Positions 7,418 through 14,531 of a stretch of 16,305 bases of DNA are shown one piece after another. The stretch is taken from positions 1 through 16,305 of the forward strand of contig CAZEDU010000114.1 in NCBI GenBank assembly GCA_964511185.1. The letters are read 5' to 3'. The first letter of the stretch is position 1. Every line of letters starts with the position of its first letter. A program made the translations under genes and the position numbers. The notes beneath the pieces are model-generated. The model ran no database searches. It worked only from the letters and a program-made list of their open reading frames with translations, and was not told the origin of the DNA. The stretch comes from CAZEDU01 sp964511185. GTDB lineage: Bacteria > Myxococcota > Myxococcia > Myxococcales > Myxococcaceae.

Positions 7418-8512
7418 TTGAGCCTTCGTTCACGGACTTCGAGGCGATGGTGCGCGGGGGCGTGTGGGGCCCTCTGGCTGGCCGCGTTCGCGTTGCCGCG
7501 CGCATCGGACGCTCAGACCGCGCGCTTGGAGCCAGCCCCCGCCGACGTCTCGACGGCGCCCGTTCGCCTGCGGTGGATGCCCCTGCTCGTGCCGGCCTCG
7601 CTGCTCGCCCCGGGCGTGGGGCAGGTCGTGCGCGGAGAATCCGAGCAGGCCAAGCCCATGCTCTTGACCGCCGCCAGCGCGTTCGGGGCCGGGCTGGTGG
7701 GCGCGTTCTTGATGGCCAGCACCGGCGCGGCGGACGTCACCACGGCGGCGGGGGTGCCCATCGCGATGGCCGGCATCTCGGGCTTCGCGACGCTCGGCCT
7801 CACCGACGCGGTGGGGACCTTCTCGCGCGACGTCTCGCTCGCCGAGCCGCTGGTGCAAGGCGACGGCTGGAACGCGGGCACCCGGGTCGGCGCCGGAGTG
7901 GTGCTGGCAGATCGGGTCGGCTCGGCCGATCGGCCGAACGTGCGCGTCTTCGGCGCCCAGCGGTGGGAGCGCTGGCTCCTCCAGGGCGAGCTGGGCCTGT
8001 CTCCCGGCACGGTCGACGGCGCGGGCGAGCTGCTCGTGGGGCGCAGGCTCATCGGCTACTCCGCCGCGGCGCCGCGCGCGGGGCTGTGGCTGGAGGGGAG
8101 CGCCCGCCACGAGCGGCTGGGGCGGCTGGGCTTCGATGCCACGCGGGGCAGGGTGCAGCTGGTCAGCACGTTGCCGATGGGCGTCTTCGCGCCGCGGTTC
8201 GGCCGGGTCACCTCGCAGGTGCGGCTCGGCGTGGACCCGACGTGGGTGCGCTTCCGCGGCAGCAGAGAGGTCGACGTCGAGGTGCCGTTCTCGGGCGGCT
8301 TCGAGCTGCGGGTGGCCGCGGCCGAGCAACTGCGCCTGTTCGGCGGCTACGAGCACGCGCGCGACGGGCTGGTGGGCGGCGCGGGCACCGGCTTCTTCGG
8401 GCCGTTCTTCGCGGGCGCCGAGCTGGGGCCGTTCGCGGGGCTCGTGCTCGAAGCGCGGCTGCTTGCGGGCACGCCGATGGGCGGCGCGGTGAGCCTGGAG
8501 TGGCGGCGATGA
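7418..8512 (+). CDS. Predicted envelope protein of unknown function
   Basis: The 364-residue product starts at TTG. An in-frame TAA at 7403 excludes earlier starts, and no ATG or GTG precedes the signal peptide. A signal peptide is seen at about 1-32: Arg-rich start, core ALWLAAFALP, cleavage near SDA-Q. Residues of about 54-130 are hydrophobic and include PGVGQVVRGESEQAKPMLL, a PGxGQ-type motif like that in DUF5683-like membrane proteins. Two or three membrane helices are likely there. From about 150 on it is glycine-rich with alternating strands (LWLEGSARHERLGRLGF, FELRVAAAEQLRLFGGY), suggesting an outer-membrane barrel-like part. It overlaps the phosphoesterase gene as ATGA, so the two are coupled. 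No function can be assigned, and no ribosome binding site supports the TTG. Confidence 0.78.
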   Translation: MSLRSRTSRRWCAGACGALWLAAFALPRASDAQTARLEPAPADVSTAPVRLRWMPLLVPASLLAPGVGQVVRGESEQAKPMLLTAASAFGAGLVGAFLMASTGAADVTTAAGVPIAMAGISGFATLGLTDAVGTFSRDVSLAEPLVQGDGWNAGTRVGAGVVLADRVGSADRPNVRVFGAQRWERWLLQGELGLSPGTVDGAGELLVGRRLIGYSAAAPRAGLWLEGSARHERLGRLGFDATRGRVQLVSTLPMGVFAPRFGRVTSQVRLGVDPTWVRFRGSREVDVEVPFSGGFELRVAAAEQLRLFGGYEHARDGLVGGAGTGFFGPFFAGAELGPFAGLVLEARLLAGTPMGGAVSLEWRR

Positions 8513-9600
8513 GGCTGCTCGCCTTCACCGTCGCGGCGGGGTGCCTGGCGGCGTGCGGCGACTCGGCGGAGACGCGCGCGCGGAAGGACTTCGACGTCGG
8601 CGTGGTCGAGACGGCGACGTACCGCCTGGTCGCGAGCGACGGGCTGCTGCACGCGCGCGCGGCGACCGACGACCGCGTGCAGCTCCGCGCGAGCTGTCCG
8701 GAGCTCTCGTTCGCGCTCGAGCGCAAGACCGCGGCGCTCGCGCAGGTGACGCTGGAGCTGTGGAACGTGATGCCGGGCACGCGCCTCGTGGCGGACCCAG
8801 GGGTGCTCACCGCCGACGGGAGCGCGGCCGCCGGCGCGCCGGTGCCGGGCCTGGCCCTGTCGGCAAGCTGGACGGTGTCGTTCCCCGCCGGGCAGGACCG
8901 CGTCGTCGTCTCCTCCGTGCCCTGGCAGGCCGAAGACTTCACCTTCCTCGCGTTCGGCGACATTCAAGGGGGCATCACGCGCTTCGGCGACGTGGTTCAG
9001 AAGGTCAACGAGGAGCCCCAGGCCGACTTCATCTTGATGTTGGGCGACCTGACCAACCGCGCGGCCGAGTCGGAGTTCGACCAGGTCGAGGCGGCGTACG
9101 CGCAGCTTCAGTTTCCGGTGCTGGCGACGCCCGGCAACCACGACATCTTCTTCGCCGACGCGTACCAGCGGCGCTTCGGCCGGGCGAGCTACAGCTGCAC
9201 GCACCGGGGCGTGCGGTTCACCTCGGTCGACTCGAGCTCGGCGTATCTGCCGCCCACCGTGTGGGAGCAGTACGAGCGCTGGCTCGAGCGCGGCGCCGAC
9301 CAGACCCACGTCGTCTTCAGCCACATCCCGGCCACCGAGGTCAGCGGTCTGCGCTCGGGACAGTGGAACTCGCGCCGCGAAGCGCGCCACTTCGTGAGCA
9401 AGAGCCGCGCGGCGAGCGTCGACCTGCTCCTCTTCGGCCACATCCACTCGTTCGATGCGTACGCGCTCGGCGGCATCCCCGCATTCATCTCGGGGGGCTG
9501 CGGCGCCATCGAGGAGCAGCTCGACGGCATCGATCGCCACTTCCTGCGCGTGAAGGTGCGCAGCGGGATACCGATCGTCGAAGTCGTCCGCGTCGAGTGA
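8509..9600 (+). CDS. Calcineurin-like metallophosphoesterase lipoprotein
   Basis: The 363-residue product has a lipoprotein signal (lipobox L13-A-A-Cys16). A region of about 30-140 looks like an N-terminal beta domain. The metallophosphoesterase core then follows in order: FGDIQGG (Asp151), MLGDLTN (Asp180), PGNHD (Asn210, His211), FSHIP (His272) and FGHIHS (His311, His313). All the usual metal ligands are present except the first motif's His, which is Gln153 (D-x-Q in place of D-x-H). That variant also occurs in active relatives. It should hydrolyse a phosphomonoester or phosphodiester in the periplasm or at the membrane; substrate unknown. The ATG overlaps the previous stop (ATGA), so it works with the envelope protein at 7418. 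Longer in-frame readings upstream overlap that gene and are not used. Confidence 0.94.
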   Translation: MRLLAFTVAAGCLAACGDSAETRARKDFDVGVVETATYRLVASDGLLHARAATDDRVQLRASCPELSFALERKTAALAQVTLELWNVMPGTRLVADPGVLTADGSAAAGAPVPGLALSASWTVSFPAGQDRVVVSSVPWQAEDFTFLAFGDIQGGITRFGDVVQKVNEEPQADFILMLGDLTNRAAESEFDQVEAAYAQLQFPVLATPGNHDIFFADAYQRRFGRASYSCTHRGVRFTSVDSSSAYLPPTVWEQYERWLERGADQTHVVFSHIPATEVSGLRSGQWNSRREARHFVSKSRAASVDLLLFGHIHSFDAYALGGIPAFISGGCGAIEEQLDGIDRHFLRVKVRSGIPIVEVVRVE

Positions 9601-9684
9601 ATCTGTTCAGTCGACGGCAATCGACAGGGCTGCGCGGCCAGAGCACATGCGCCCGGTTTGTCCGATAAGGACGCGCTCCACCCA

Positions 9685-9690
9685 GGGAGG
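9685..9690 (+). promoter_or_regulatory. Ribosome binding site choosing the 9694 start
   Basis: GGGAGG stands just upstream of AAC-ATG. It favours the ATG at 9694 over an in-frame TTG at 9658. Spacing is short (three to four bases). Confidence 0.6.
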
Positions 9691-9693
9691 AAC

Positions 9694-10326
9694 ATGTCGA
9701 TCACCGCCGCGAAGAAGGATGTCCCGTTGAGCGCATCGAGCGCTGGTGCGCGCGAGCACGTGGTGTTCATCGCTGCCTGGCCCATCGCGCTCGGCGCGGG
9801 CGGGCTGCTGGCGGCGGCCGGCTTGACCAAGGCGGCGCAGGAGAACCCCGAAGAGGTGCAGGCCTTCTTCAACGGCGCCAACGCGGCGGTGCAGAGCCGG
9901 CTGGGGATTCTCTTCGCGAAGAACCAGGACAACTCGGGCAAGAGCTTCAAGAGCATCGAGCGCGCGCTGAGGTCCGTCAGTCAGAAGCTGCAGCGGCACA
10001 TCGGGGCGAAGGGGCGGTACGACGGCGCCGCGCGGCGGCTCGGGCAGCTCGGCAAGCAGCAGATCGCCGCCGGGCGTGACCTGCGCAAGACGCAGGAGCA
10101 GATCGCCGACCTCGAGCACAAGCTGCAGGTGGCGCGCAGCCGCGGGTTCGACCGGCCGCGGCTGGTGGAGAAGATCGCGCGCCTGAAGCGGCGGGCGGGG
10201 CTGTTGCAGGCCAAGCACACGCGGCTGCAGCGACAGATCCAGCAGGTCCGCGAGGAGCTCCACGCGGCCGACCGTCGCGTGCGCGCGCTCTGGGCCGACC
10301 TGAACAAAGTCACCCGTCTCTTCTAA
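9694..10326 (+). CDS. Unrecognised coiled-coil protein with one hydrophobic segment
   Basis: The product is 210 residues from the ATG at 9694. I do not recognise a family. A hydrophobic stretch at about 23-44 (VVFIAAWPIALGAGGLLAAAG) could be a membrane helix or a late signal anchor. Residues of about 85-205 are strongly basic and heptad-like, with three coiled-coil runs: KSIERALRSVSQKLQRHI, then KTQEQIADLEHKLQVARS, then KIARLKRRAGLLQAKHTRLQ. The layout suggests a membrane-anchored rod or scaffold. The gene stands alone on its strand, 93 bases after the phosphoesterase gene. It converges with the peptidoglycan hydrolase gene with only seven bases between the stops. A functional link to that hydrolase is possible but unproven. 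Confidence 0.78.
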   Translation: MSITAAKKDVPLSASSAGAREHVVFIAAWPIALGAGGLLAAAGLTKAAQENPEEVQAFFNGANAAVQSRLGILFAKNQDNSGKSFKSIERALRSVSQKLQRHIGAKGRYDGAARRLGQLGKQQIAAGRDLRKTQEQIADLEHKLQVARSRGFDRPRLVEKIARLKRRAGLLQAKHTRLQRQIQQVREELHAADRRVRALWADLNKVTRLF

Positions 10327-10333
10327 CCCGTCC

Positions 10334-11569
10334 CTACGACAACAACTCGTGCACGGGCGTGTAGAAGTAGCTGAAGTACCCGTTGTGCGGCAGCGGCCTC
10401 AGCTGCGCCGAGCGGCTGCCGGAGTTGTCGTAGATGTACGGCACGCCATTGCGGAAGCCGGCGAAGATGCCGCCGTGCCAATGCTTGCCCCAGGCGTGGC
10501 CCTGGTGCGTGGAGAGCACGTCGCCGACCTTCAGCTTCTTCCAGTCGATGCGCTGCCACGCGCTCGAGCCCACGTCGGAGACGGGCAGCGCCTTCATGCC
10601 CTTGCTCTTCAGGAGCGAATCCCAGACGCGGCGGACGAAGCCGTAGCAGTCGTTGTAGCCGTCGAAGCGGTAGCCGCCGGTGCGGTTGATCTCGTTTCCG
10701 ATGCGGGTGGCCCGCTCGAGGATGGACTTCGACAGCTCGCCCGCGGACGCGAAGCTGGCCGCGTCGACGCCGCCCGCTGACCCCGCGCGGGAGCCGCTGG
10801 AGACGAACGCGCTCGCGCCCGACATGCCGACCTGCGGCAGCTTCAGCGTGTCGCCCGTGTAGATCAGGTTGGGATCTTTGATCTGCGGGTTCAACGCCAT
10901 GATCTGGTGAATGACGTCCCAGTGCGAGCCGCTCATGCCCTGCGCCTTGAGGCGCGAGGCCAGCGCCCACAGCGTGTCGCCGCTCTGGACCCGGTGCTCG
11001 AAGGTCGGCCCGCCGCTCTTCGGTTGCCAGCCGTTGTCGCGCTCCGGCACATCGACCTTCGCGGCGGCACCCGAGGGCAGCCGTCCGTTCGGGAACAGCG
11101 TGCGAACGTGCCCCTCGATGAGCTTTTGGTAGCTCACGCCGCGCCCGTCGTTCATGCCGCCGACGCCGCGGTGCCACGCGCGGGCCGCGGCGTACGGATC
11201 GCCGAGCTTCTTGGTGTAGTCGCCGATGACCTTCGCCAGGTACTCGAGCTGCTTCGCCGGCGGAATCGAGCGCGCGCCGTGGCCCCGGCCGACGCTCAGC
11301 CCCGACCACTTCTCGAAGTCCGGGAGCAGGCCGTTGTCGTCGAGCCCGATGAGCCCGTGGCCGGTGCCGTCGCGGTGGACCAGGTGGTTCTTGAAGCTGG
11401 ACTCCTGCTGCACGATCGCCGCGAGCACCATCGGGTCGGCGCCGTACGCCTTCGCGTAGCCGAGCAGGTGCGGCCAGAGCTGCTGCAAAGACAGCTGCGC
11501 ATTCGGGCGCGAAGAGAGCCCGAGCGCAGAGCGCAGCAGTCCCAGCAGCTTGTTGCCGAGTGAGGCCAT
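10334..11569 (-). CDS. Three-domain peptidoglycan hydrolase: SLT + LysM + NlpC/P60-like
   Basis: The 411-residue product has three parts. A lysozyme-like/SLT transglycosylase domain covers about 27-160, with likely catalytic Glu56 in AAIVQQESSF and GHGLIGLDD in place of the usual GLMQ. A LysM domain covers about 190-245 (HRVQSGDTLWALASRL to YTGDTLKLP) and should bind glycan. An NlpC/P60- or CHAP-like domain covers about 300-405, with Cys308 in YNDCYGFVRRVW and His365 in HWHGGIFAG. It should cut both glycan strands and stem peptides. No signal peptide is seen; the N-terminus (MASLGNKLLGLLRSALGLSS) is a short amphipathic helix. Export would need a special secretion route or lysis. It is divergent from the pilin gene and convergent with the coiled-coil gene. 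Confidence 0.9.
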   Translation of the reverse strand: MASLGNKLLGLLRSALGLSSRPNAQLSLQQLWPHLLGYAKAYGADPMVLAAIVQQESSFKNHLVHRDGTGHGLIGLDDNGLLPDFEKWSGLSVGRGHGARSIPPAKQLEYLAKVIGDYTKKLGDPYAAARAWHRGVGGMNDGRGVSYQKLIEGHVRTLFPNGRLPSGAAAKVDVPERDNGWQPKSGGPTFEHRVQSGDTLWALASRLKAQGMSGSHWDVIHQIMALNPQIKDPNLIYTGDTLKLPQVGMSGASAFVSSGSRAGSAGGVDAASFASAGELSKSILERATRIGNEINRTGGYRFDGYNDCYGFVRRVWDSLLKSKGMKALPVSDVGSSAWQRIDWKKLKVGDVLSTHQGHAWGKHWHGGIFAGFRNGVPYIYDNSGSRSAQLRPLPHNGYFSYFYTPVHELLS

Positions 11570-11750
11570 GGCTGCGTTATCGGCCCTGGAACTCGGGCGG
11601 TTGCCGTCTCGCCGCTCGACCGGCGGCGGCTAACCAAGCGGAATCACGAAAAGTGCCCTCCGCAGGCGCCATCCTCCCGTTGGCGGATATGGCGGCCCGT
11701 CGGGGATCGGTAGCCTTGCTTTCGCTCACCCGTAACCCAAGGCCCCCAAC

Positions 11751-12017
11751 ATGATCTCCGCTCCCGTTTCGACGAAGAAGAAGCTGACCAAGAAGACCCG
11801 CGGTCAAGGCATGACCGAGTACATCATCATCACCGCGCTGATCGCGATCGCCGCGATCGGCGTGATCACGCTCTTCGGCGACAACATCAAGCGCGTGTTC
11901 GGCATGTCGGCCGACGCGTTGGCCGGTGAGACCAACGTGGCGAACCGCAACCAGAAGTCGACCACCACGCTCGAGAACAAGACGATGAAGTCGTTCGGCG
12001 AGAACAACGCCTACTAA
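11751..12017 (+). CDS. Flp/Tad-type (type IVb) pilin precursor
   Basis: The 88-residue product has a Lys-rich leader (1-18) and the type IVb prepilin site G-QGMTEY: cleavage after Gly18, with Glu23 and Tyr24 at mature positions +5 and +6. One hydrophobic helix follows (about 25-42, IIITALIAIAAIGVITLF), then a short polar tail rich in Asn, Lys and Thr. Mature length is about 70 residues, normal for Flp pilins. A prepilin peptidase would cleave it in the inner membrane and a Tad machine would assemble it. AAGG eight bases before the ATG supports the start. No tad or cpa genes are in view, so it is an orphan here. It is closed by its own terminator, so it is probably transcribed alone and perhaps strongly. 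Confidence 0.92.
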   Translation: MISAPVSTKKKLTKKTRGQGMTEYIIITALIAIAAIGVITLFGDNIKRVFGMSADALAGETNVANRNQKSTTTLENKTMKSFGENNAY

Positions 12018-12043
12018 CGTCTTCCTCGCTTCGAGAAGCTCCC

Positions 12044-12083
12044 AAGCGGTGGGCCTTCATCGGCCCGCCGCTTTTCATTTCTT
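12044..12083 (+). terminator. Rho-independent terminator after the pilin gene
   Basis: Stem AAGCGGTGGGCC (12044-12055) pairs with GGCCCGCCGCTT (12062-12073) over 12 pairs with a single G-U wobble. The loop is six bases and a T-rich run follows (12072-12083). This is the clearest intrinsic terminator in the window. Confidence 0.88.
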
Positions 12084-12089
12084 CGCTCC

Positions 12090-12095
12090 TATACT
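12090..12095 (+). promoter_or_regulatory. Likely -10 element of a near-leaderless amidohydrolase transcript
   Basis: TATACT lies nine bases before the ATG at 12105. Transcription would begin at about 12102, giving an mRNA with almost no leader. No purine-rich ribosome binding site is present and no good -35 is visible; the -35 position falls in the pilin terminator. Confidence 0.5.
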
Positions 12096-12104
12096 GGCGC
12101 GCCG

Positions 12105-13442
12105 ATGGAAGGCCGCCTGGTCCTCAAGCGCTGTGCGCTGTTCCGCGCCGATGGCCGCGTGCGCGACGACATGGCGCTGGTCATCGAAGGCGACCGCATC
12201 GCGCGCGTGGCGCCCAACGCCGACGTCCCCGTGCTGCCGGGAGACTGGGAGGTCGACTGCCGGGGCCGGCTGGTCAGCGCCTCCCTGGTCGACACGCACA
12301 CCCACCTGGTTTCCGGTCAGCTCGCGCCCATCTCGGGCGAGTGGTTGATGAAGGATCGCCGCGCGCGCTTCGAGACCCAGCTCGCGCTCGAGGCCGAGCT
12401 CACCGTCGGAGAGGTCGAAGCGCTCACCGCCCACGCGCTGGCGAAGAACCTGAGGGCGGGCGTCGCGCTCTCCGTCGAGCACTTGCACGCGCCGCGCGCC
12501 GTCGCGGGGGCGCTGCGGGCGCAGGCGGAGGTCGCCGTCCGGCTCGGCGCCCGCCTCGTCAACAGCCACGCCACGATGAGCCGCTCGTTCGAGGGCGCGC
12601 CGAGCCCGCTCGTGCAGGCGGAGGCGAACGCCGCCCACGCGCGCGAGCACCGCAAGCACCCGCTCGTCCGCTCCGCGTTGGGCTTCCACGCGTCCGCCAC
12701 GTGCGATGACGAGCTCCTGCGGCGGCTGGGCCGCTGGCGCGACGAGCTCGGCGTCGGCGCGCAGTACCACCTGGCCGAGACCGATGAGGACCTGGCGATC
12801 ACCTACGAGCGTCACCGGCGGCGCATCGTGCAGCGGCTGGAGAGCTTCGGCCTGCTCGGCCCAGGCACGGTCGGCGCCTACGCGCGGACCATCGATCGCA
12901 GCGAGGCCGACCGGCTGGCGCGGGCGCGCACGCTCCTGTCGCTGAGCCCTCAGTCCGCCATCAGCGCCGAGCTGTTGGGCTCGGGCTTCGACGCGGTGCT
13001 CGAGCACCAGCACCTGGTGGGCCTCGGCACCAGCGGCGTGGGCTCGTTGTGGGACGAGCTGAGCTTGAGCCTGTTGTTCGTGATGCAGCTGGCGCAGACG
13101 GGCCGCGTGCTCGACCCCGACGCGCTGCTCGCGGACCTGCTCATCGGCGGTCCGGCCGAGCTGTGCACCATGCTCTTCGGTCTGCCCTCCGGCGCGCTGG
13201 AGGAGGGGAGCCTCGCCGACGTGAACGTCTACGACTGGGCCTGCGCCGCCTCGCCCGAAGAGGTGCCGATGCCGCGGCTGCTCGAGCTCAAGCGCGCGCC
13301 GGTGGCTTGGTGCATCGTCGGGGGCCGCGTCACCGTGCGCGAGGGAAGGCTGCTCGGCGCCGACGAGCTGAAGCTGGGGCGCGAGGCCGACGCCGCCGTA
13401 CGCAGCGTGCGCGCGCGCGTGTTGCCCGGCACGCAGACATGA
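12105..13442 (+). CDS. SsnA-like amidohydrolase family protein with altered metal site
   Basis: The 445-residue product has the layout of the ATZ/TRZ/SsnA branch of amidohydrolases: N-terminal beta part, THTHL (His65, His67), EHLHAP (125-130), GFHAS (His195), QYHLAETDED (His222) and a C-terminal beta part (ADVNVYDW, VGGRVTVREGRLL). Two expected active-site residues are changed. The His of the usual AHG-V/L motif is Tyr259 (GAYARTID), and the metal-binding Asp of LGTDG is Ser310 (LGTSG). The His of the following VH(N/C)P motif is also lost (Leu280). A normal hydrolase reaction is therefore doubtful; the protein may be a pseudoenzyme or have a changed reaction. The stop overlaps the methyltransferase start (ATGA). 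Family assignment comes from recalled motifs, not a search. Confidence 0.88.
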   Translation: MEGRLVLKRCALFRADGRVRDDMALVIEGDRIARVAPNADVPVLPGDWEVDCRGRLVSASLVDTHTHLVSGQLAPISGEWLMKDRRARFETQLALEAELTVGEVEALTAHALAKNLRAGVALSVEHLHAPRAVAGALRAQAEVAVRLGARLVNSHATMSRSFEGAPSPLVQAEANAAHAREHRKHPLVRSALGFHASATCDDELLRRLGRWRDELGVGAQYHLAETDEDLAITYERHRRRIVQRLESFGLLGPGTVGAYARTIDRSEADRLARARTLLSLSPQSAISAELLGSGFDAVLEHQHLVGLGTSGVGSLWDELSLSLLFVMQLAQTGRVLDPDALLADLLIGGPAELCTMLFGLPSGALEEGSLADVNVYDWACAASPEEVPMPRLLELKRAPVAWCIVGGRVTVREGRLLGADELKLGREADAAVRSVRARVLPGTQT

Positions 13443-14425
13443 AGCCGTACGCCGAGCTCCTCCGCCGCGCGAAGGCGCGCCGCGCGTTCGACGCGGACAC
13501 CACGGCGTACCGGTTGTTTCACGGGGAGGCGGAGGGCGCGCCCGGCATCAACGTCGACTGGTACCAAGGCGTCGCGGTGCTCAGCCTGCTCGAGGAATTG
13601 GCCGCGGCCGAGGAGACCGCGCTGCTCGACGCGCTCGAAACGGTCGCGCGGCCCGAGGCGATCTACCTGAAGCGGCGGCCGAAGGAGGCGCGCGTCGTCG
13701 CCAACACCCAGCGGGGCGAGGTCGCGCCCGAGCTGCCCGTGCGAGGTCAGCCTGTCGCCGAGCGCACGGTGCGGGAGAGCGGCCTGTCCTTCCTGATTCG
13801 GCCGGGGCAGGGGCTGTCCGTCGGGCTGTACCTCGACGCGCGTGAGGCCCGCGCGTCCGTGCGCAAGGGCGCCGAAGGCAAGACGCTGCTCAACTGCTTC
13901 GCGTACACGTGCGGCTTCGGCGTGGCGGCGCTGGCGGGCGGGGCGGTCCGGGCGGTCAACCTCGACGTCTCGCGCCGCGTGCTCGACTGGGGCGTCGAGA
14001 ACACGCGGCTCAACGGCTTCACGCCGAACGCGCGCGACTTCATCGCCGGCGACACGTTCGATTGGCTCAAGCGGTTCGCGAAGAAGGGCGAGACGTTCGA
14101 CGTGGTGCTGCTCGACCCGCCGTCGTTCGCCACCACGCGCGCGAGCCGGTTCTCCGCCGCGAGCGACTACCCGAAGCTGGTCGCCGCCGCCGCGCCGGTG
14201 GTCGCGCAGGGCGGGCGGCTCGTCGCGTGCTGCAACCTGGCGACGCTGCCGATGGCCCGCTTCCACGCGCTGGTGGAGCGCGGGCTCGCCGATGCGAAAC
14301 GCAAAGGCGAAGTCATCTCGAGCAGCGGGGCGTCCCCGGTGGATTTCCCGGCGCCGGCAGGCGGAGCGTCCGCGCTGAAGGTGGTCGTGCTCGGGCTGTC
14401 GCCTATGGGCCGTCCAACCCCTTGA
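13439..14425 (+). CDS. Class I SAM-dependent methyltransferase, RlmI-like (COG1092 type)
   Basis: The 328-residue product carries the marks of the RlmI/RlmK-type 5-methylcytosine rRNA methyltransferases. GLSVGLYLDAREAR is at 125-138, the SAM-binding LNCFAYTCGFGVAAL at 151-165, the acidic ribose-binding region VNLDVSRRVLDWGVENTRLNG at 173-193 and DPPSF at 226-230. The N-terminal PUA domain found in E. coli RlmI is missing; the protein begins at the central domain. CCNL at 264-267 sits where the family keeps its second conserved motif. The likely substrate is RNA, probably rRNA, but other targets are possible. The ATG overlaps the amidohydrolase stop (ATGA), so the two are co-translated. Stop TGA ends just before a promoter-like sequence for the next gene. 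Confidence 0.92.
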   Translation: MKPYAELLRRAKARRAFDADTTAYRLFHGEAEGAPGINVDWYQGVAVLSLLEELAAAEETALLDALETVARPEAIYLKRRPKEARVVANTQRGEVAPELPVRGQPVAERTVRESGLSFLIRPGQGLSVGLYLDAREARASVRKGAEGKTLLNCFAYTCGFGVAALAGGAVRAVNLDVSRRVLDWGVENTRLNGFTPNARDFIAGDTFDWLKRFAKKGETFDVVLLDPPSFATTRASRFSAASDYPKLVAAAAPVVAQGGRLVACCNLATLPMARFHALVERGLADAKRKGEVISSSGASPVDFPAPAGGASALKVVVLGLSPMGRPTP

Positions 14426-14450
14426 AATGACGCTTCCAACAATTTGTAAC
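14422..14450 (+). promoter_or_regulatory. Sigma70-like promoter for the GDH-like gene
   Basis: TTGAAA (14422-14427) and TGTAAC (14445-14450) are separated by exactly 17 bases. They match the -35 at five of six positions and the -10 at four of six, in a locally AT-richer segment. Transcription would begin near 14457, leaving a leader of about 75 bases. The -35 overlaps the stop of the methyltransferase gene. Confidence 0.5.
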
Positions 14451-14516
14451 GAAGACGAAACTCACACACTCCCACCACGACAATTCATCAGACCCGCAGC
14501 TTGGGTCCCCCACTCA

Positions 14517-14521
14517 TCGAG
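14517..14521 (+). promoter_or_regulatory. Ribosome binding site choosing the 14532 start
   Basis: A GAGG-type purine run (within CGAGGATTT) lies about nine to ten bases before the ATG at 14532. It favours that start over an in-frame ATG at 14427, which lies inside the promoter-like sequence. Confidence 0.6.
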
Positions 14522-14531
14522 GATTTCATCC

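Noticed and set aside
7447..8508. Upstream extension of the phosphoesterase frame to 717 codons
   Set aside because: It overlaps the envelope-protein gene. A lipoprotein signal starts exactly at the ATG at 8509 with an ATGA overlap.
9660..9672. GTCC-GATAA-GGAC inverted repeat before the coiled-coil gene
   Set aside because: The four-pair stem is too short to separate from chance, and no promoter boxes line up with it.
11570..11750. Divergent spacer between the wall hydrolase and pilin genes: search for sigma54 or sigma70 promoters and small genes
   Set aside because: No GG-N10-GC pair or convincing -35/-10 pair was found. Open frames here are short and lack ribosome binding sites. Promoters must exist but cannot be placed.
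12341..12709. Alternative frames inside the amidohydrolase and methyltransferase genes
   Set aside because: They are low-complexity Arg/Ala/Gly translations that overlap genes with clear family motifs.
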